Below, piece after piece: positions 22,816-37,108 of a stretch of 64,000 bases of DNA. The notes under the pieces are model-generated. The model saw only the letters and a program-made list of their open reading frames with translations, did no database searches and had not been told where the DNA came from. This stretch comes from Cavia porcellus. Its lineage: Eukaryota; Chordata; Mammalia; Rodentia; Caviidae. Location: positions 27,270,001-27,334,000 of the forward strand of contig NW_026947507.1 of assembly GCF_034190915.1 (NCBI RefSeq). Reading direction: 5' to 3'. Each line of letters begins with the position of its first letter. The stretch's first letter is position 1. Both the position numbers and the translations under genes were made by a program.

Positions 22816-23290
22816 GAAAGACAGCATTTACCAGAGAAACAGATTTAAGGAAAGATATACAAGTGTATAGGAACTTACACTATTGGTTTACAATGCCTGC
22901 ACTCAGAGGAAGGTGTGGAAGAGCAAATGGCTATTTGTGAGCTCGAGATTCAAATGATTCAGTCAAAGACCTGGAGCTCTCTGAGGGGTCCTGGGTGAGT
23001 TCATATCTGGAAGGTGAACGGTCTGCCATGGAAGCCAGGAGACGATGTCCAAGGTGAAGGTGAAGACTGGAGCTCTTCCAAAGGAACAGAAGCCAGTCTT
23101 CCTGCTCCATTTGCCTTTTATCCATTCAGACAACAAGCCTATTGTTTGGTGGCACACACGTCCAGCCAGTCTTCTGTCTGTTGTAAATCCCTTCAACTAC
23201 ACCTGGAACTGTGCTGATCCAATTTAGCTGCACATTTCTCACTCATTGACACAATCAGTGAACTATCACAGCCAGTCTATCTCTAAATGT
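22816..23290 (+). repeat. Old interspersed repeat, family not assigned
   Basis: The start 'accagagaaacagatttaagg' and later 'ggaagccaggagacgatgtcc', 'ccatttgccttttatccattc' and 'cagtcttctgtctgttgtaaatccc' follow the order of a common mammalian repeat beginning 'ccagagaaacagaacc' and containing 'gccttttgttctattcaggcc'. I recognise the pattern but cannot name the subfamily. Confidence 0.35.
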
Positions 23291-26200
23291 TTTAAATCTT
23301 AATCAGACAAATCAAAGATTAGTGAAAATAGTTTAATACTTTTGAAAATCATTTTCCTGCTCAGGTAGCAAACTGTATTTCTCATTGCATCAAACTTCTT
23401 AACAAAGAGGTTACACAAGTATTTCACATATACTTATATGTGTGTGCATTTGAACAAAAAGTTTTTCTACAAGAAATTTCTTTAGGTTAGCTAATCTCTT
23501 TCTAACGCTCCTAAACATCTTCTCTTGGATACAAATCTTGAGTTTTCTTATTCTAATATAATGTTTGTAAAATATCTGGGCAAATTGAATAACTTACCCC
23601 TCGATACTTACTCTCTTTTCCTTGGTGAAATATCTCAGAAAATAAACATGATTCAAAAACAAAAATATAAAATACATTAAATAGCTGTTAATGTCAGATT
23701 TTTCAAATGTCCAAGCCAAGTACTTGCAAGCCCAAAGTCCAGCCTCCCAGATTACCCACATTGTTCTAGTATAGTGATGTATTCATTTTTGTTTATTAAT
23801 TTGCCTCTGTCGTTGTATTTTGTTTTTCTTGTTACCATGACTGCAGACTGATCAAAATAAGTGAGTATTAAGAAAAGACTAGAGCTCAAAATTCTGTTCT
23901 GTTCACAATTCTTATATTGTACTCAGTGGGCACCAGGCCTTTCGGAAGCTGATCTTCATGAGTGCCTGTGAACTGTTTGTGGTAGTGGTTCACACTTAAC
24001 TGTTTTCACTGCTTTTTGAGAAAATTCAACTTCATTCATGTAATTTTGATAAAGCTTCGATCATTTTCAAGCATTTCACCCTTATGTCTTTCACTGCTTT
24101 TTGAGAAAGAGTCTTCCAGTATTATCAAATGTTATTTTTGCTAATAGAATTGTATTCATTGCTTGGCAATACTTTAGTGATACTCTGTGTAAGGGAATAA
24201 TTTTGGTTGCTAGAAATGCAAAAAGAAAAATTTTCTTAATGGCTTATTAAAATTCACTGAAAAAGGTGAAAAACAAAATTAAAAACAGATGACTGTTGTA
24301 TGAAGAGGTTAATTACAACTGAGCATTGTTATATAAAATGCATGCAGAACAAAAATACACAAACACAGACACACACACACACATACCTACAATATATTAT
24401 AGTAAGTTTTAGATTATATTATTTATTACCAAGAAAATAGGACTGTCTTTGTCGGACATTTCATTTTTTTCTATGTGTTAATAGAAAAGTTTGTGTCCAT
24501 GTTGTTTTTATACTTTCACATTAATTTACTTTTTGAGAAGTGAATTCACCTTAGTTAAGGGCACGCACTTAGAAGATGAGAGAGGTTTTGATAAATCTAG
24601 TTACTAACTAGAAACACTATGCAAAGTTTATTATTCTTTGCGCCAGTTTTTATACATGGATGCCATCTTTCTTGGTCCTTATCTATGTCTGTTTCTCTTT
24701 TCCATTGTGAAAAGCGTAATGTTTTATGTTTCTCTACAATTTCTTAAAACATACTTCCAGAGTGTGTATAAATATTTTAGAGATAACTTCATTAAATTAA
24801 GATAAGGGCTTTTTAAAATTTTGTCAAACAAGCCCCAGGAAGGAGAACAAAGACACAAACACCACCAGGACTTCACTGTTCTCTACATTTCACTGGCTCT
24901 TAGTTCCACTTTATTTTTCAGGCAGAAGAGTACTTTTAAAAAAAGTTAGAAGTATGTAGCTTCCAGTATTCTCCAAGTTTTCTAAACTCTAACTTCAGTT
25001 TTAAGGTGAGAATGAGTAACTTTCTTAAGTCTCTTTCAAAAAATATAACATCCAAGGACTACAGTCTGATGATTATGACACAGGTTGAGCCCGTCCTGGG
25101 AACAGAGTTTACTCATGACAGTGTGACAATAAGACACAATAACAAAGAGCTGACCACATTAATCACACCATTATGAGAAAAGAGGTGGCCATGGGATGAT
25201 GATCTATTTGTGTGCACAGAGGACTGGTGTCCGGAGACAGGTTCTGGTGAGCATCTCAGTAGATACTGTTGCAATGACTAACTCTGAATTTGTGTTTTAA
25301 CTTTTCAATAATGTATCTTCAGTGTATTGTTAGATAAATGCTGCATCTCCTCTTGTGATATGTTATCATATTTCTAATTTTTGTTTTGCTATAAGTAGTA
25401 TATTTAATTCAACAATTGAAAATTATTTTATATGGTACAATGCTTGCCTTGTTTGAAAAAAACAGATAAATATAGGAACAAATAGATTTAGATTTGACTT
25501 GAATTTTTCCTTTTCTTATGTGAAAAATTATTTATGATCAGTTATACAATGGAAGAAAAAATAATATTCATTTTAGTTATATTGGAGATTAAAAATGATA
25601 AAAATTAAATGAGACAAAGCAGGCCAAATAGGGTTGTTGTGACATTTAAATAACATTAGTTCAATTGTGTCATGCATTTCAACCTATTTAAAATAGGCCA
25701 AAAAGAGTTCATTGAATTGTTTTCAAGAAGATATATAATTTTAATATTAAGCTAGTCCTCCATGTCATTTACAAAATAACAGACATTCCAAATCACTTTA
25801 GTCAGATTCTTGATTACTAGATTTTTGAAAGAAAAAATCTCTAATTCCAAACACAAGTTTAAATTTTTAGCCTTAAATTGAACATTCTGCCTTCAAAAAT
25901 TTAAGCAAAAATATCACTTCGATTCCTTGAACAGTATTGGCATAAAGTATTAATATTTTCCAATCTGAATCTGTAAATGAATTTAGAAATAATTATTGTT
26001 GTATTTATTCTATTACTATAGTGATGAGAGTGTTCATTTAAATACATATTTTCAAAAATCTTCTTTTTTTTTACTTACTTTCAAACACAAATACTTTTGT
26101 AACTTGTTGAATATAACTTTCATCTCCAGAGCAATGGTTTTCTAATTTTATGCATGGCTAATTTTATAATCCATTGTTTTTAATATAATATCTTTAGACA

Positions 26201-28690
26201 ATAAAATTCATAAAAATATGTTATCCACTCATTGTCCAAATTTACATATATTTCAAATAATTAGCTTATTGATTCTTTTGATTTTTATATTGAAAATATA
26301 TTTAAATATGGGTCTATTTCAAAAGAATAATGTGTTAAAAATAACAAGAATCACATTTAGCTTCTAAGTCTGTAATTAGTTATGATTGCTAGACTCTGCT
26401 TGTCTCTACTACATCTTTCTAGGATTCAGGCTAAAGAAACAATAATTCATGGAGACATTATTTTCACTTGAGAAAATGACACAACAATAAAGCAAGCAAA
26501 AGCACACAATTAAATTTGAAGCCTATGATTGAACATGCTAAAAATTGAAATGCAGCTATGTTTAATTGGCCCAAGTATAGATGTCACATGACCAAATTCG
26601 ACAGTAAACATGAAAGTATATTCTACAAAGAGAAAGATACTTCACACTTTTTTGGCAGAGCACATGAGTATAGAATTCCTTCATGGGGGAAGGAATTGAT
26701 ATTTGGGAGCAATAATTCTCTCATTTTTTCCTCTTTCCTTCTTCCCAAAACCTCTTTTCATCTTCTTTCTTTCATTATTTCATTATTCTTTCATTTCCTT
26801 TACTTTTGTTCTTTTTCCTTATTCCTTTACTGCATTAGAATTCTCTTTCCTAAACACATATCCAGTCACTACTGTTTAAAATCCTACTTTCTCTTTTAAT
26901 GGTAGACAAACCCATGTTTCCTAATGCAACATAAGAGGTCCTTCAAGATCTGCTCTTGAATATCCCCATAGCCTAGACTTGGCCTTGTATCCCTGCCTAT
27001 AAAAGAGGATACTGTTCTGGAAGGATAAGGAGAAAGGATTTCAAAGGACTCACGGTGAGCCAAATGCTGCTAAAAGACTGTGGCAACATAAGATTTGGTG
27101 CTCTGCTCTTGGTTTAGGAATAAAACTAAATTTTGAGCTAAGAGAATAGTTTCGGTGGAACAACAAGGGCAAGCACTTGAGCACAGCAGATTTCAAAGAT
27201 GACCAAAGAATTCCATTGGATCCAAGAATAGCAGAAATCCAAAAGGAACAAAGTAATGCTGTGGAAACTTAAGGTACACGTGAGGTCCTGAGAAGGATTT
27301 TTTAAAATGTATTTAATGTAGGAGAAAATTAAGTTCTAAATGTGCAGTGATTTAAATAAGCCAATGGAAACCAGAAATTAGTAATGTGCAAATGCACTAC
27401 CCAGAGACTGGAAGCAATATTCATGAGTCAGCAAGATGAGTGAGCACTGGGACAGAATGAAAGCTGGCATTAGACAGGAAAACATGTGCGTCACCTCGGC
27501 AGACCTAAAGTAATGTGATAAAGGGCACGGAGAATGGAAATGGGGGCAAGAAGATGAGCAGATGTGATCACAGGAAGTGTGGGAGAAGCTATTGATTTAT
27601 TTTACTTTTGTTATGGCACAAGCAAGCCTGTTTCTCAGCATGAAATGGGGTTATGGTAGAAGTATGTTTATTATTCTGACAATGGAAGAAGATATATAAT
27701 AATGGAGATTTGGCAAAATAAGACTGAATGAAGATACATGCAACAGTCTGCATTTTGTCACACAGCTCTTCATGACAATATTTAGATCTATTGACGAGCA
27801 AGTACTGTATCACCTTAAGGATATCAGGACCAGGAAAGAGCAATTCTAACCTTGAATCCAAAGTCATTCTGGAGTTACATTCAATCTAAAAGACGAAAAT
27901 TATTGAAGACAGTAAGACCAGAAATATTTTTTTTTAGTCCTTTGTTTAGTCAAAAACAATATAGGACCAATATAGGAACAGACAATGTGTTTTTGTAATC
28001 AGATGCACTTACACAGCACCAGTGCCTTCTACCAGGGATGAAACCTGTCTTCCAAGATGGCTCTTTCTGAAAAAATTAAACTCTTAACTGATATTTGACC
28101 TGGTTAACAGGCCCCCATCAATCAGAAGGCCCTTTGGTCTGGCCATATGGTTACAGGAAGATTTTAAGATGTGTCCGTAAATTATCTGCATGTGAATTCC
28201 AGCAGCTGGTATTGTTCCAAGGGGAAAATTTGATTACAACTCTTAGGCATATAAGAGAAAGCGTTGTTATAGGTTACAGGAGAGGACACATCTTTTAGAA
28301 GAAAACTGTTGGCTGAGGTTACACTTCTGAACCCTGGACTGTTTTCAGTCTGTGTCTGTGACAGATAATGTAGTACCTTACAACGGTGAAAGAACATTGT
28401 ACCAATTTGTCATTAAATAAAAATTGCTATCACTTTGCCAAAACTCCTTTCACTTACCTAAAAGAGTTCTGGTAGAATCATCCTCAGAGAAGGAACAGAG
28501 GAAATGAATCGGGCAGAGGCAGGAAAATGTCACGAACAAATGTTCACTTGCTGTTTGCTTCCTTTGTGATTTAAAACTCAGTGGCAGCTCTGACTATCCA
28601 ATTTTGTCAATTCTTTGATTTATTTTCTGTTCCAATTACTATGTATTAAATAGATTAGTATGCTCATTTAAATATAAAAAAGCTTGCTGT
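23291..28690. other. No feature recognised
   Basis: About 5.4 kb of AT-rich DNA. A short CA run lies at 24,369-24,383. The interval 26,900-27,560 is less AT-rich but matches nothing I know. No supported gene. Confidence 0.5.
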
Positions 28691-28693
28691 GCT

Positions 28694-28805
28694 TTATTTT
28701 GTTTTGAGACAAAGTGTTACTTTGGTTGTCAGGCTGGCCTTGAATTTCTGAGGTCAGACCATCTTCCTACTCAACTGCACAAATAGTTGGGCATTCCTCT
28801 GTGAG
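28694..28805 (-). mobile_element. B1-like (7SL-derived) SINE
   Basis: 'ttttgttttgagacaaagtg' followed by 'caggctggccttgaatttctgaggtcagacc' and 'atagttgggcattcctctgtg' is a B1-type SINE in reverse orientation, corresponding to the 'gagacagggtctc...caggctggcctcgaact...gctgggatta' order. It is old and lacks a clear tail. Confidence 0.8.
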
Positions 28806-31800
28806 TGGTTATAAAAGTTTTTGATTTATAGTTCATTTAAAATTACCTTTATATGCTCTGCAAAAAAAAAAAAGGAGAGAAAATGCATAATCTAAAATTA
28901 CATGAAACTGTTACTGCTATTTCATTCTGTAACTATGGAAATATTAATTCATTAAAAAGGAAATAAAACCATATCAAGTGCAAACAGAGCCTTAAACTAG
29001 ATATTAAAAGAATGACAAAAATATTGGGATTTGACTATGTGAATGCGTAAGTAAAATACTGGCAACATTGGCCAGCAATCTCTTTCTACACATATATTAA
29101 ACTGGCATGATGGTGATACATGGTTAAACAGGAAAAGCTTATCATGAATAAAACTGAAGAAAAGTGTGAATCTGTCTGGTCACTGCATCCCTGGTGTCAC
29201 CTTGGCTGTCCTACAGGCACAATTCATTTCTGTTTTTCCCATGCTCTTGCCTTCATCCCCTGTTATTATATCAGGCTCATTAAACAGAAGCAAGGTTTCC
29301 TCAAGGTGAGTAAAACTGGATCTTTGGTGGGAAGAGTGAGTTTGCTCTATTCCTTTGACTGATGGGTAACAGTGGAGATTCCAAGAATTTCTGACAGATT
29401 AAATGGACAAGGAGTCTACCTTATAAAGAGAACTTTCATTGTTAGTGATGGCTGTGTAGAATAGAAAGTGAATGTTTTAGGCACCAAAAACAAACGACAT
29501 TTTAAGCAATTTAAAACCATCATATTGGAAGAGTGAAGGAAGCATAATGTATAACTGAGCTTCTTGGAAAGAACAAGTTCTCAATAGTACTTTTGAAGAC
29601 AGAACTGTGTATTAGTGAAACAAATCTACGAGAGTTCTGTACAAAAAGCTTCATCAATACATAAAAGACTAATGGAAGTTTTTTGCCCAAGAGACTTTAA
29701 AAGTAAAATTTGTTATAATTAAAGGTTCACAATCCACTTCTTTTTGTAAGTGTATATATCTTTGTGTGATTCAAGATAATGTTGTAAGTGGTGTACAGTA
29801 TTTAAAATATGTCTACCTTTTGTGGTTAGCCTGGTGTTCAAATATATACCTCAGATCATGAAAAGTGACATTTTAAATGCTCTGAAACTAGATCCACTTT
29901 GCTCTGGAGACAGAAACCAAGATGTTTCCCTTATTCCTGTGTTTGAAGAGGCAGTGGGGAACCATATCTATGTGTGATACAGATCAGTGGTGTATTATTC
30001 TTAACAATTCTGTTTTCAGCTAGATTAACTCCTTGCTTTGGTGTCAGTTTTTATGTCAATGTTTTTGTTTATGAATAAGTATGAGATCATGAGTTTGGAC
30101 CACCCTAGGCGAGAAATCATTTTGATGTCAGTCTTCCAGATTGAAAGAACCTATTAACCCGAGTACATGAATGATTGGGTAGCTATAACCACGATTAACA
30201 GATCTATTTATTCTTTTCCATCTGTTCACCACCCTTGAAACTGTCTCAATTTCTTGGCTACATTTCAGTGATGGTTAGGAACTCATTAGACTCCACACAG
30301 CATGGGAAAGGCGACTACACTTCACAGACTGTAGACCAAAATGCTACTGATCTTTTGACTTTTTGGTGCTGTGAATATTTTGATAATAATTTTGTTTTTT
30401 CAGGAGTAATATTGTCACTACTTGTTTAAATAAAACGTGACTATGATTGTGTTAATTTTCATCAACCAAGGCATTCAAAGCTCCAGTATTTGTTAGAATT
30501 AAGGAGGAGCTAAGATTTTTACTCCATCTATTAGGAACCAAACCATGAGGTTCTGCCCTGAAGTTTTTAACAACATGTATAGTCGATATGCGATAACACC
30601 ATTTCCTCTAGTATTTGCTCATATTCATTCAAATGGTTTACAGAAATTACATCTAAACAACATAAGTTTTTTCTTTGTTACTCTTTTTTGTTAATTTGTT
30701 TAAATCACAGTGGGGCCAATTACCTAAACAATCTTAAGTGCATCCAAGACATTATTTCTCTTTAGGTATCTACGTAACTATAATTTAAAGCATTAAATAA
30801 TACTAAGTTAAAGAACATTGATCAGTATTTATACATGTATTTATGTATTTTGTAGTCTATATCCAATATATTTTGTAATATATATGCATATGTATTGTCA
30901 TCTTGGCATTTCTTCTAGAATGAACCTTTTTCAAACTTGTCAGAAGTACTTAAATGCAAACAAATTCAAGGAAACCATTTCTTTCTGTAACTATGCACAA
31001 TGCAAGCTTGTCTTCAGATTATTTATATTTACTGGTAGACCAGCAAACTGGGAAATGATTGACAATGCTACGCAGTGTTCTTTGTACCTATACGATAGAG
31101 ATGATTCCTTTAAAATTTGCAAAAACCTGATTAATCTTGCATGAGCTGTAAACCTTTAATCATAACCTGATAGAACTAGGAACAGTAGGAAACCTGCACT
31201 TTTCATGAGAAAGGAGCCCAAGCATTAAGGATGTGCATAAAAATATTCAAACAACAATAAAATCACTTTTCTTGTGTGACATAAAATAGAATGGAAATCA
31301 TACCCTGTCACTCTCTGAGGTATTTCTGAAGTACTACATGGCAGGTTTTTTAAGTATGATAGTTTATCATAAAAATCACAGATCAAGTTAAGAAGCATTG
31401 TATGTATTTGTCTTTTTAAATTGTTTCCTTTATCAACTTGACACATAAAAGCCTATGGTGCTTAAATTGATGTTTACTTGAACTGCTGCTGAGCGATCCT
31501 TCTTTCACCCTCTAGGGAATCGGCAACATCTTTTAAAGCTTCTTGAGAAACTAATGTGCCTTCTTCAGTTTAAATCATGACCCGTGGCTTTAGCCATGCT
31601 CTCAGTAAAGATTTCTTTAAATGCTAAAGTCATGATATTTATACAACTGAAAATAGACATGTGTTAAAGATTTTGTTTCATCTATCAAAATGAGCAAAAC
31701 AGCTAAATACAGCAATCTATCCTGAGAATTTGTAAGACTATATATAACGTTAGAAATTAAAAATGCTGATCTGGATTTACATATATCATTAATGCAAAAC

Positions 31801-32548
31801 TGGTCTGTATCCACAGGGAATAATCACTTGTTTTCTTCTAGATAGATCGTATTTGCATATTCACATACAAAATGGCTTACAATATTATCAGGATTTCACA
31901 ACTTAATAGCATGAAAAATATCTTAGTGAAGATGGCTGACAAATATAGATATAAGGCAGCTAGATAGCAATATTTTCTGTCTATTTCAAATTTGTTCATA
32001 CTTTTTTGTCCCTTGTGAACACACAGAGGAAATACGGGCAGTTTGGGACGTCATAAAGGAAGTATTAGGTGAAAATTCATGTTTCCTGGCAAAGACTTTA
32101 AATTTGGGATACATTTTTGCAAATCAAATACAAGAGCTAAACGATTTATTTTGCAGATTACTGATATCATTTGTATTTGCTATAACTAAATAAGCAATTT
32201 TGTACTGATGATTTTCCTCAAAACTTATTGTCTTTTTTGAAATTTTGTTAAAGCTGCAAATGAAACTTTTCTCCATCAAATAATTTATAATGATTTGGTA
32301 AGAAGATGATTGTGGAGTTGATGAATTGGTTGTTTTCTGAATATATTTGATAAACTTCTAAAGCAACTAGAGAATTTGAGGCAGATAATGCTAAGAATTT
32401 GCTGTTTCTAAAAACAATAAATTCCATTAATAATTTTCCTTTATTTCTCCTGTGTCTGTATGCGTTAACATAAACCATTGGATGAATTGCGTTTACGTAG
32501 ACTATTGGAGGAAATTCCTTAGCCATTTCCGTCTCCTCTCTTGTTCTT

Positions 32549-32550
<2 letters not shown>

Positions 32551-32598
<48 letters not shown>

Positions 32599-32610
32599 AC
32601 TCTCTCTCTA
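32551..32610 (+). repeat. (AC)n microsatellite followed by (TC)n
   Basis: About 21 AC units from 32,551 to 32,592, one interruption, a few more AC, then 'tctctctcta'. A compound dinucleotide repeat. Confidence 0.97.
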
Positions 32611-34107
32611 GTCTGAATGAGGGGTCACTGATTTGTCTATTTTACTAATGACTGTTTGCAGCTCACACTTACTGAAAATGTAACCCATTATTCTGGCCCT
32701 GTTTTTCTCTTTCCGTATATTCTTGATGCACTTTCCACCCATATCCTCTCCCCCTCTGTACTAAAAGGCTGACCTGCTTACTTCTGAAGACCTAGTTTCT
32801 TTGCTTTCTAGCTTCCATTTTGATTCCCAATGCAATACTACAGCCAGAGATTAAAGGGAGTATAAAATGAGGTTTGGTAGTGATAACTCCAGCTTTTCCT
32901 TCTTAAGTAGTTTACAGTGTCTTTGGATAAAAAATTACTGCTACTTTCAAGGCAATTTTCTCACTAAGTCTCTCTTGAGCTCTGGAACCAGCTGCTTCCT
33001 TTGATTGCTTCTGGGCCTTGGAGTGGTGACAGTTACCCTGCTATTACTACAGCAGGGTCATTACGCAGTCCTTGTGCTTCCCTTGTATGAATCTGCACCA
33101 TTACTGAATATGTGTTTGATTTCTGGATAAAATGCTTGGGATAATATTAATCGTATGATTCATGTTTCCTGGTGAGATCTTGACTTATGTAATTTCCAAA
33201 TGTGGCTTTCTATTCTAAATCATGTGATTCATTAAACGGATGGAAATTTCTAAGATTTTAGTCTATGCTCACAAGAAAGCAGAGGTTCAAACAAATATCC
33301 AGACTCAACCAAGTGTCAACACACATTGTCTACAAAAGATAATACAACCACTGTGAGTTTAGGTGACATGTTAATTCAAAGGCAGAGATAAAAAAATAAA
33401 AATAAATATATAAGCCTAGACATGTTCCAATAAAATTTTATTTGCAAAAACAAAAGGGAGTGGGTAATTCTACCACTGATGTACACAGTGTGTTAAACTT
33501 TGGCCACACTATAAACTGCAAACCAGATTTGTAAAAGCTCCACTTTGTGTGTATATCTTATAGATGTCATTAATTGCCGGCCTGTATTTTGTTTTAGTGT
33601 ACACATTAGCTTTTTTTCTGGAGAATGTTATTATTATTTTAGCTACTATTTTATCAACTACTTTTTCACCTTTATAGAAAATGTTTACTAAAAGACATTC
33701 AAATTTTTCCTCTTCCCATTTTTTTCTCCTCAGTTTTCAAAGTGCAGTTCTCGTCTGCTGGTGAAGAGTCTCAGAGGACATTTCCCAGGTTACTTGACAG
33801 CTTTTTAAATTTACTTTTTCAGTTTACACCATTATAAACAGCATTCATAATTAATCAGTAGAATAGTTTAGTATCTATTTGCCTTCTAGAAATTTTATAT
33901 TTTACTCCTACACGTAAGCAAATAAAATAAAGGCATTTTATGGGGATAAGTAGTAAGCCTAATATTATTACTGCATATAATGCTGGTAGTATTATACCCG
34001 ATAGTCTAATCCAAAAGGTAAGTTGATAAAATGAAGGTAAAAATATAAAAACAAGGAAAGAAGTATTAAAGGTAAAGCAAATACAGATGAGAGAAGCCAT
34101 AAAGGAA

Positions 34108-34160
34108 AGAAGAAAAAGGGAGGGAAGAAAGGAGAAAGGAAAGGAGGGGAAAGCAGAAAA
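34108..34160 (+). repeat. Purine-rich (GGAA)n-like tract
   Basis: Almost pure A/G on the plus strand with GGAAAG, GGGAGG and GGAAAGG units. Confidence 0.85.
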
Positions 34161-34869
34161 TCTGGAGGCTTTTCTTGTTTAGTTGGGTTTGGCTTTGAGT
34201 TTTGCCTCAGGTAAAGTATTTTTTCTTCTTGCTAAGTAGGTATCAGAAGAAAGGTTATAGATCACATGGATGGTTTTGAAGAACTCATTTAGGGACTAAT
34301 GCAAACATAAGAATGTCTAGTTAGGAAAAGTTTAATATTTTACAGAACAACAAAGCTGTATATGTCACTAAATATTATATTCCATCATTGTTCAGTTTGC
34401 TAATTTCTAATTTTATAATTTTGGAAATGTTGGTCAAATTTGTCTCTTAAAAGAATTAGACAAGGAGGTGTTAGGCTTATAAAACATTTTAGAATCATTC
34501 AGTTATTATTTTGGTTATTTTCATGGAAATTATTTCTTTATAAATAAAAACTAAAGGAAGTGAAAGAGAGAAAAATGAAATGAATGGAAGAGAAGAAAAA
34601 TATAGAGAAGACAATGAAAGGAAATGAAAACGAGGTAAGTGTAACTTTTAGGGAGACAGTCAGTCACCCAAAATTTCCGTTGTGTGACATAATACTTTCT
34701 AATGCTTTGATACTTTGTGAACAAAGATAACTTAAAATGGTCTTCCCTCTATTTTATTAATAAAGAAATAATGTTTTATTAAAGTAATTGTTTATCCTGT
34801 CATAGAAAGTTAAATGAGCATTTTTTCTTATGCTTTTTTGCCTTAACATAGGCAAGTATGTTATCCCCT

Positions 34870-34990
34870 TACAGAAGTTGCAAGTTTAATGTACAATTAT
34901 TCATATGAGATAGGCATTTCTGTCTTCTTTTGTGGAAGAAAACTGAGGCTAGAAAGTGTAGATCATTGTCAATATTTTCTGACAATAATT
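34870..34990 (+). mobile_element. MIR-like SINE relic
   Basis: 'catatgagataggcatttctg' and 'gtggaagaaaactgaggctagaaag' resemble the MIR core 'ccctatgaggtaggta...gatgaggaaactgaggctcagag'. The match is short and diverged. Confidence 0.45.
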
Positions 34991-36725
34991 CTTTTACTCT
35001 ACACCACATTGATTCTTAAACAGAAACTTCTTGGTGCCTATTTCTTTTCATATAATAACCAAATATTCCTAATTCCTCTCCCCGTTCTTTATATCATAGA
35101 TTTAATTCAGTTTTTACATTATAATTTATATTATATTACAGAAGCACACACAAACATGTAATTACTAAAATGTAATATTGTTTGTTAGATCAATTAAAAT
35201 AAGGAAACTATTTTTGCATTCACTAATTCTGTCTTTCTATCTATTTGTAGATCAAAGTTTCTAACATGTATCATTTTACTCCTTCCTAAAAAATGCCTTT
35301 TAACATGTATTTCAAAGTAGGTTTACTGACAGCAAATCCCCTCAAATTTCACCTAAGAAATTCACCCTGTCTTCTCATTACTTTTCAAGTATAATTTCAG
35401 AATACAGAATTCTAGCACTTTTGTTACATCTTCTGATTGCTAACATTTATTTTAATTCTTTCTTACAGTTTCTCTATCTCGATTACTGTTATCTAACTGC
35501 TATTACATGTTACCTACTTAATCCATTACATATTATAGAAAATTAATCATAATTTTTAGACTGTAGTCATAATTACACTTTCTCTACTATGTCTATGTCT
35601 TATTTTAGATGCTTGCTAGTTCTGTTCAAATCATTTATTTTTTACCTTTGAATAAGCCTGGCTCATATTTTTTTGTTTTTTAATATCTCTTTCTTTTGAT
35701 ACTCTTTCTTGATATAGAAACAAAGGACAGATAGAAAGAATTGCTGCAAATAGGCTTTGGTAATGTATAAAAAGAAGGTGTGAATTTTGTATTCTACAAT
35801 TACATATTAGTCTTTAGACTCTGGATTTGTGAACTTCAGAAGTTGGGACTCCACCACACATGTAATAAGATACCAATAACAGCTGGAGTTAGACATTTCT
35901 GTTAGCTGAATTTGGTTAGGTTTTGAAAATCCCAGAAGTTCAGGCTCTGACAAAATGATTTCTCAAGTACATACTTTGTTAAGAACAGAACACTCAGACA
36001 TGTTTCGAGTGTTTGCTTGTCTTCTTAGCAGCATACCTACAAGACTTTTCTCCATCATTAACTGTGAGAAACTGGCCATGTTCTTCAAGGTAAAACTAAT
36101 AGAAGTGTGGAGATTTCCCTATAACTGGGTTCCCCTGGAGTTTTTAATTCACAGTCTTGTACTTTCTGAGCCTCTAGCAATTTATCAATTGCAATTTGAG
36201 GTTTTTTTTTTTTTTTCCTCATCATTGGTTGAAATGCAGATTGCTAGTCTAGGAGTTTTGATTCTCAGTAACTTCTTTTGTTTCTCCCAATTTGGAATCA
36301 CTGATGGGCCCTATGAGATTACTTTTGAGATATCTCTAAGAAGAGTTATTGATTATTTCAGTTTGCTCAACTTTGTACTGTTAGGGTGAAGAATCAGCAT
36401 CTAAGCTCTATGTAGGCCTGGCAAGAAGCCTGCTTTTTTTTTTTTTTTCTTTCAAAACATTACTACTCTTTCCATTAATTCCCTAATGCTTCAACAAAGA
36501 GGGTACGCATGAAACCACCATGCCAATATCCACACATATTTCAAAAACATGACTAGTTACTCAGATCTCCCCTACCTCAAGGGCCTATTTATTACATTTA
36601 AAAACCAACAAAATTAAGTTTTGTGAATGTCAGACTTTGGAAGGATAACCACAAAGCAATGCTGAATTTTAGACCTCAGACTGAAGGACAAACAGTACTT
36701 TTGATGCAGGAAGCCAACTCATTTA
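34991..36725. other. No feature recognised
   Basis: AT-rich. The 145-codon open frame at 35,955-36,389 has no motif, poor composition and a poly-F stretch encoded by a T16 run, so I do not call it a gene. T-runs lie at 36,201 and 36,435. Confidence 0.5.
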
Positions 36726-36743
36726 GGGAGGCTTTACTTTTCT
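36726..36743. repeat. Target-site duplication, low-coordinate copy, of element M
   Basis: gggaggctttacttttct here and gggaagctatacttttct at 40,073-40,090 match at 16 of 18 positions. They flank the T-tract (3') end and the 'aagatggc' (5') end of the minus-strand element exactly, as expected for an L1-type insertion. Confidence 0.85.
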
Positions 36744-37108
36744 TTTTTTCAAATTTTATTTAAATAAATACTAAGCAAAACAGAAATAATACATACTTTC
36801 AGCGAAAAAACTAAATGATGTTTACAATTGTCATTTTGCAAATAATTGTTCACGGTACAAGAGTGGAATATATAAAGTGGGAATTAAAACAGCGAGACTG
36901 CAAACAGTTCTGTTCAACTGACCTACAAAAACTTAGTAACATGGTTGTCAATCCTATACACTTAAACATACATGCAGTTATCCATATCTTCATTTATGGT
37001 TAGATTAAACAAACTAAAGCAGGTTAAAATCATTCTGAACAAAGAATAATAGTATTGCTGGATTTCACATCATGACACGCTGTGATCAGCACTGGGTACT
37101 GTAGTGCC
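36744..37108 (-). repeat. Distal copy of the duplicated 3' UTR tail of element M
   Basis: In sense it begins 'ggcactacagtacccagtgctg' and ends 'taaataaaatttgaaaaaa'. It aligns over its whole length with the proximal copy (37,109-37,498), with shared blocks such as 'atatggataactgcat', 'ttaagtgtataggattga' and 'gttgaacagaactg'. The join is immediately after the A9 of the proximal copy. Confidence 0.9.

Larger units (their letters stand above)
28806..34869. other. No gene recognised; contains simple repeats
   Basis: Six kilobases of AT-rich sequence. Apart from the AC microsatellite and a purine tract listed separately I can support nothing. Open frames of up to 116 codons, including one that reads through the AC repeat, are treated as chance. 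Confidence 0.5.

Noticed and set aside
26558..26899. 113-residue open frame, plus strand
   Set aside because: The second half is an S/F/L-rich translation of a C/T-rich tract; no start context or similarity.
29120..29362. 80-residue open frame with a following gtgagt-like donor motif
   Set aside because: A single GT motif near a short frame is not evidence of an exon; no acceptor, conservation or domain support.
32248..32598. 116-residue minus-strand open frame beginning in a Cys-Val repeat
   Set aside because: The N-terminus is the translation of the AC microsatellite.
35955..36389. 144-residue open frame, plus strand
   Set aside because: No motif, no plausible domain, a poly-F stretch encoded by a T-run, and no context. 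An AT-rich 64-kb window is expected to give a few such frames by chance.
36726..37108. The distal 3' UTR tail of M as a separate, independent L1 insertion
   Set aside because: I could find only one target-site duplication, and it encloses both tails and the whole element. The alternative (insertion into the A-tail) is kept as a test in the finding.
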